From: Lentzea guizhouensis
GTDB taxonomy: Bacteria; Actinomycetota; Actinomycetes; Mycobacteriales; Pseudonocardiaceae
DNA: 64,000 nt
Direction of reading: 5' to 3'
Assembly (NCBI RefSeq): GCF_001701025.1
Contig: NZ_CP016793.1
Span: 124,001-188,000 of the forward strand
Each line of letters begins with the position of its first letter. Within the stretch, counting starts at the first letter, position 1. Positions 60,441-64,000 of the stretch are shown piece after piece. The position numbers and the translations under genes are program-made. The notes under the pieces were generated by a model. That model was not told where the DNA came from, ran no database searches, and saw only the letters and a program-made list of their open reading frames with translations.

Positions 60441-61682
60441 ATGACCGCCATCGCTCACCACCACACCGCGGGAACCACGGATCTGGCCGGCACTGACTAC
60501 GTAGCCCTCGACGAGGAGTGGAGCACGCACAACTACCACCCGCTGCCGGTGGTCATCTCGCACGGCGAGGGTGCGTGGGTCACCGACGTCGAAGGCCGCC
60601 GCTACCTGGACTTCCTGTCCGGCTACTCGTCGCTGAACTTCGGCCACCGCCACCCCGCCCTGGTGGCCGCCGCCGTCGAGCAGCTCGGCCGCGTGACGCT
60701 CACCAGCCGCGCGTTCCACCACGACCAGTTCGGCCTGTTCTGCCGCGAGCTCGCCCAGCTCACCGGCACCGAGCTGGTCCTGGCGATGAACTCCGGCGCC
60801 GAGGCCGTGGAGTCCGCGATCAAGGTCGCCCGCAAGTGGGCCTACCGGGTCAAGGGCGTGCCGGAGGGCACCGCCGAGATCATCGTGGCCGGCTCCAACT
60901 TCCACGGCCGCACCACGACCATCGTGTCGTTCTCCACCGACGACACCGCGCGCAACGACTTCGGCCCGTTCACGCCGGGCTTCAAGGTCGTCAAGTACGG
61001 CAACCTCGACGAGGTCGAGTCCGCGATCTCCTCCCGCACCGCCGCCGTCCTGATCGAGCCGATCCAGGGCGAGGCCGGCGTCGTCGTCCCGCCCGCCGGC
61101 TACCTCGCGGGCATCCGCCGGCTCTGCGACGAGCACAACGTGCTGATGATCGCCGACGAGATCCAGTCCGGCCTCGGCCGCACCGGCGAGCTGTTCGCGC
61201 TCGACCACGAGGGCGTGCGCGCCGACCTGTACACCCTGGGCAAGGCGCTGGGCGGCGGCATCCTGCCGGTGTCCGCGGTCGTCGGGTCGAAGGCGGTGCT
61301 GGGCGTGCTCCAGCCCGGCGAGCACGGCTCCACGTTCGGCGGCAACCCGCTCGCGTGCGCCGTGGGCCGTGCGGTCGTGCGGCTGCTGGGGACCGGCGAG
61401 TTCCAGGAACGGTCGCGTGAGCTGGGCGGATACCTGCACTCCGAGCTCAACAAGCTGGTCGGCCACGGCATCGCCGAGGTGCGCGGACGGGGCCTGTGGG
61501 CCGGTGTCGAGATCGCGCCGGGCGGCCCGGTCGGCCGTGCGGCGTCCGAGGCGCTGTCCGCGCGGGGGGTGCTGTGCAAGGAGACGCACGCGTCCACGTT
61601 GCGCGTCGCTCCCCCGCTGGTGATCACGAAGGACGAGATCGACCTGGGCGTCGCGGCGATCGCGGAGGTCGTCGCGCCGTAG
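60441..61682 (+). CDS. rocD: Ornithine aminotransferase
   Basis: 413 residues of class-III aminotransferases. [62 protein letters not shown] and the PLP lysine Lys268 in LGKALGGG. It converts ornithine to glutamate-5-semialdehyde. GGAGG abuts the ATG with no spacing, so translation may be inefficient or start elsewhere. No arginase gene is adjacent. Confidence 0.9.
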   Translation: MTAIAHHHTAGTTDLAGTDYVALDEEWSTHNYHPLPVVISHGEGAWVTDVEGRRYLDFLSGYSSLNFGHRHPALVAAAVEQLGRVTLTSRAFHHDQFGLFCRELAQLTGTELVLAMNSGAEAVESAIKVARKWAYRVKGVPEGTAEIIVAGSNFHGRTTTIVSFSTDDTARNDFGPFTPGFKVVKYGNLDEVESAISSRTAAVLIEPIQGEAGVVVPPAGYLAGIRRLCDEHNVLMIADEIQSGLGRTGELFALDHEGVRADLYTLGKALGGGILPVSAVVGSKAVLGVLQPGEHGSTFGGNPLACAVGRAVVRLLGTGEFQERSRELGGYLHSELNKLVGHGIAEVRGRGLWAGVEIAPGGPVGRAASEALSARGVLCKETHASTLRVAPPLVITKDEIDLGVAAIAEVVAP

Positions 61683-61698
61683 CTGGCACAGTGGTCGC

Positions 61699-62253
61699 AT
61701 GATCGACGACTTCGCCAAGGCGTACCTGCACGAAGACCTGCGGGAGATCCGTGAGGTGATGGTGCGCAAGCTCGACGGGCTGTCCGAGTACGACGTCCGC
61801 CGGCCGTTGACCACGACGGGCACGAACCTGCTCGGCCTGGTCAAGCACCTGACCCTCACGGAGTCCCGCTACTTCGGCGAGGTCTTCGGCAGGCCGTTCC
61901 CGCGGCCGCTGCCCCACTGGGAGGACCTCTCCCAGCGGGGCGAGGACCTGTGGGTCACCGAGCACGAGACGCGCGCGGAGATCATCGAGGGTTACCGGCT
62001 CGCCTGGGAACACGCCGACGCGACGATCGCGGCACTCGCGGTCGACGCGCCCGGCCACGTGCCGTGGTGGCCGCGCCCGGACGTGAAGCTGTTCAACGTC
62101 CTGGTGCACGTGCTCACCGAGACCAACCGGCACGCCGGGCACGCCGACGTCCTGCGCGAGCAGCTCGACGGCACGGTGGAGGCCACGGGCAAGGACGCGG
62201 CGTTCTGGGAGCAGCGCCGGGCTGAGATCGAACGCGCTGCGCTCAAGGCGTGA
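61699..62253 (+). CDS. DinB-superfamily protein (DUF664)
   Basis: 184 residues, four-helix bundle. Metal-ligand histidines of the DinB/YfiT fold are visible in LVKHLTLTESRYFG and LTETNRHAGHADVL. The relatives include mycothiol-dependent enzymes and S-transferases in actinomycetes. It lies 16 bases after rocD and may be co-transcribed. Confidence 0.87.
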   Translation: MIDDFAKAYLHEDLREIREVMVRKLDGLSEYDVRRPLTTTGTNLLGLVKHLTLTESRYFGEVFGRPFPRPLPHWEDLSQRGEDLWVTEHETRAEIIEGYRLAWEHADATIAALAVDAPGHVPWWPRPDVKLFNVLVHVLTETNRHAGHADVLREQLDGTVEATGKDAAFWEQRRAEIERAALKA

Positions 62254-62341
62254 CGGTTCGTGCCGGTATGGGCGAACGGGCACGGGCCATAGGTCACAAA
62301 AGCTGCTGATCAGACTCAACATCCGGCCGCTGGAATGCATC

Positions 62342-63730
62342 ATGACCAGTATGGGTGAACGGGTGCGTGCTGAGGCCGCTGCAGCGCTGGGCAGGTGGGT
62401 CGAGCCCGGAGAGGTCTACGCGCGGGGCCGCGCGCTGAGGTCCTCGGTGGACTTCAAGTCCCACCGCGCGGCTTCGCCGGCCCACGACCGGCCGTCGGTC
62501 GAGCAGTTCATGCACGCCAGCAACGACGGCCGGCTCGAGCACCTCATCCCGTTGCGGGTCGGGCGGATGCTGGCCAACCCGTTCGCGTTCTACCGCGGCG
62601 CCGCCGGCCTGCAGGCGGGCGACCTGGCCACCGGTGTGTCGACCGGCCTGCACGCCCAGTTGTGCGGTGACGCGCACGCGGCGAACTTCGGCCTCTACGG
62701 CACGCCCGAGGGCCAGATCGTCATGGACATCAACGACTTCGACGAGACGCTGCCGGGGCCGTGGGAGTGGGACCTCAAGCGGCTCGTGGCCTCGCTGGTG
62801 CTGGCCGGGCGCACGGGTGGCGTGTCGGACAAGGGCTGCCGGGACGCCGCCGAGGACGCCGTGAGCGCCTACCGCGCCGTGATCACGCAGCTCGCCGAGA
62901 TCCCGTTCATGGACTCGTGGACCGCGCTGGGCGACGAGTCCACGTTGTCGAAGGTCAAGGCCGACGACCTGCTCAACGACTTCTCCAAGGCGGCGGAGAA
63001 GTCCCGCAAGAACACCAGCGCCCGGTTCGCCGCGAAGTGGACCACGCACGACGGCGAGAAGTGGCGGTTCATCACGAACCCGCCGACGTTCACCGACGTC
63101 ACCCCGGAGACCGAGGAGGCGGTGGTCGCCGCGCTGCCGTCCTACGTGGACAGCCTGCGCGAGTCCCGCACCAACCTGATCATGCGCTACGGCGTGTCGG
63201 ACGTGGCGTTCCGCGTCGTCGGCACCGGCAGCGTGGGCCTGCGCAACTACCTGGTGCTGCTGCACGGCAACGGCGACGAGGCACTCGTGCTGCAGTGCAA
63301 GGAGGCCAGGCCGTCGGCGCTGCAGCCGTTCCTGGACGTCGAGCCCGCCAAGCACGAGGGCAAGCGGATCGTGCACGGCGCACGGCTGGTGCAGGCCGAG
63401 ACGGACATCCTGCTGGGCTGGACCACGATCGAGGGCCGGCCGTACATCGTGCGGCAGTTCCGCAACCGCAAGGGCGAGATCAACCCGACCACGCTCAAGC
63501 GCGACGACCTCGACGACTACGGCCGGTTCGCCGGTGCGCTGCTCGCCCGCGCGCACACCCGTTCACTCGACCCGCGGCTGCTCGCGGGCTACTTCCAGAA
63601 CGGCTGCGGCGAGGACCTCGACGAGGCCTTCGCCAAGTACGCGTTCGACTACGCAGACCAGACCGAGGCCGACCACGCCGAGCTCGCCACGCTGGTCAAG
63701 AACGGGAAGCTCCCCGCACACGTCGAATGA
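62342..63730 (+). CDS. DUF2252 family protein
   Basis: 462 residues, matching DUF2252 throughout: MLANPFAFYRGAA, LCGDAHAANFGLYGTPEG, DINDFDETLPGPWEWDLKRLVAS (a kinase-like catalytic and metal site) and YYxx-type end near LPAHVE. The HxN and DFD spacing resembles aminoglycoside-phosphotransferase-type kinases. Substrate unknown. Its stop region overlaps the convergent ceramidase-like gene by 35 bases. Confidence 0.88.
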   Translation: MTSMGERVRAEAAAALGRWVEPGEVYARGRALRSSVDFKSHRAASPAHDRPSVEQFMHASNDGRLEHLIPLRVGRMLANPFAFYRGAAGLQAGDLATGVSTGLHAQLCGDAHAANFGLYGTPEGQIVMDINDFDETLPGPWEWDLKRLVASLVLAGRTGGVSDKGCRDAAEDAVSAYRAVITQLAEIPFMDSWTALGDESTLSKVKADDLLNDFSKAAEKSRKNTSARFAAKWTTHDGEKWRFITNPPTFTDVTPETEEAVVAALPSYVDSLRESRTNLIMRYGVSDVAFRVVGTGSVGLRNYLVLLHGNGDEALVLQCKEARPSALQPFLDVEPAKHEGKRIVHGARLVQAETDILLGWTTIEGRPYIVRQFRNRKGEINPTTLKRDDLDDYGRFAGALLARAHTRSLDPRLLAGYFQNGCGEDLDEAFAKYAFDYADQTEADHAELATLVKNGKLPAHVE

Positions 63731-64000
63731 TCGCCTCGGACACCAGCCACAGCGTGACGGCGTTGAGGACGTGCCACAGGAAGTGCGTGCCGATCGGGAT
63801 GCTGCCGCACCACGGCTCGTCGAGAGTGCGCAGCGTCAGTGAGACCGCGAACACACCGGCTGCTCCGGCGAACCACCGCCAGTCGCGGCCGGACAGCGGC
63901 GCGAGCACCAGCAGGGCCAGCAGCGCCGGCAGGTAGATGCCGGGCCCGACCCGCACGAGCAGCCCCACGACCACCGCGAACACGACGAACACCGGTGCCG
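63696..64000 (-). CDS. Ceramidase-like membrane protein (C-terminal part, cut by window edge)
   Basis: At least 100 residues, open to the end of the window so the N-terminus is missing. Three hydrophobic segments, and TLDEPWCGSIPIGTHFLWHVLNAVTLWL carries the Asp and His residues that bind zinc in the alkaline-ceramidase/CREST hydrolase superfamily. An in-frame GTG at 63992 could be a start, but a longer protein is expected. Confidence 0.75.
   Translation of the reverse strand, partial: APVFVVFAVVVGLLVRVGPGIYLPALLALLVLAPLSGRDWRWFAGAAGVFAVSLTLRTLDEPWCGSIPIGTHFLWHVLNAVTLWLVSEAIIRRVRGASRS

Overview
The window is high-GC DNA from a Gram-positive actinomycete. GTG starts, 1-4 bp gene overlaps, a SecA2 paralogue, an LCP cell-wall ligase, polyphosphate kinase 2, a LexA-type box and two-component genes of NarL type all fit, and the gene content is most like Pseudonocardiaceae (Lentzea, Saccharothrix, Actinosynnema). 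The genus is inference. No rRNA, CRISPR array, transposase or phage gene was seen.

Layout. 0-5.6 kb: tRNA-Pro(GGG), a NarL/sensor-kinase pair and the housekeeping block cmk-plsC-der, all on the minus strand, then a flavin-split-barrel gene. 5.6-12 kb: an accessory island. A Nudix/winged-helix gene and a catalytically degenerate nucleosidase-like gene lie opposite an operon holding an intact nucleosidase-like gene, a membrane protein, an EccE-like protein and a TIR-macro fusion. The chemistry suggested (Nudix, N-glycosidase, TIR NADase, ADP-ribose-binding macro) points to a nucleotide-signal conflict or defence system. Two of its genes carry three apparent frameshifts. 12-20 kb: chorismate mutase, a partner-switch pair (STAS; RsbW-like ATPase fused to a receiver), a TPR protein, a DUF1015 protein, a K+/H+ antiporter pair, a subtilase with a separate I9-like inhibitor, and a small protein behind a LexA-like box. 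A 680-bp gene-free stretch follows, packed with hairpins, a nested perfect inverted repeat and a tRNA-Asn-like remnant.

20-38 kb: acyl-CoA and fatty-acid metabolism (SDRs, quinone reductase, MaoC, thiolase, acyl-CoA dehydrogenase, a one-chain biotin-dependent acyl-CoA carboxylase, MHS transporter) with two TetR genes. A 16-bp palindrome CTAAGC-N4-GCTTAG sits in front of three of these units, which suggests one regulon. A three-gene membrane/vWA/solute-binding operon lies between. 38-41 kb: secA2.

41-54.8 kb: a choline to glycine betaine to dimethylglycine to sarcosine catabolic cluster: choline dehydrogenase, betaine-aldehyde dehydrogenase, a three-component Rieske oxygenase, a GcvT-type dimethylglycine/sarcosine dehydrogenase and an IclR regulator. 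It continues into a permease and a PucR regulator that are both truncated at their shared convergent end, a frameshifted MHS transporter and a 3-hydroxybutyrate dehydrogenase. 54.9-64 kb: a 35-codon ORF, an LCP protein, a HipA-like/DUF3037 pair, a lipoprotein, a Tat-exported lactonase, PPK2, ornithine aminotransferase, DinB-like and DUF2252 proteins, and a ceramidase-like membrane protein cut by the window edge.

A family of TCAAYRTTGA palindromes occurs both between genes (38.2 kb) and inside the ferredoxin reductase gene (46.9 kb).
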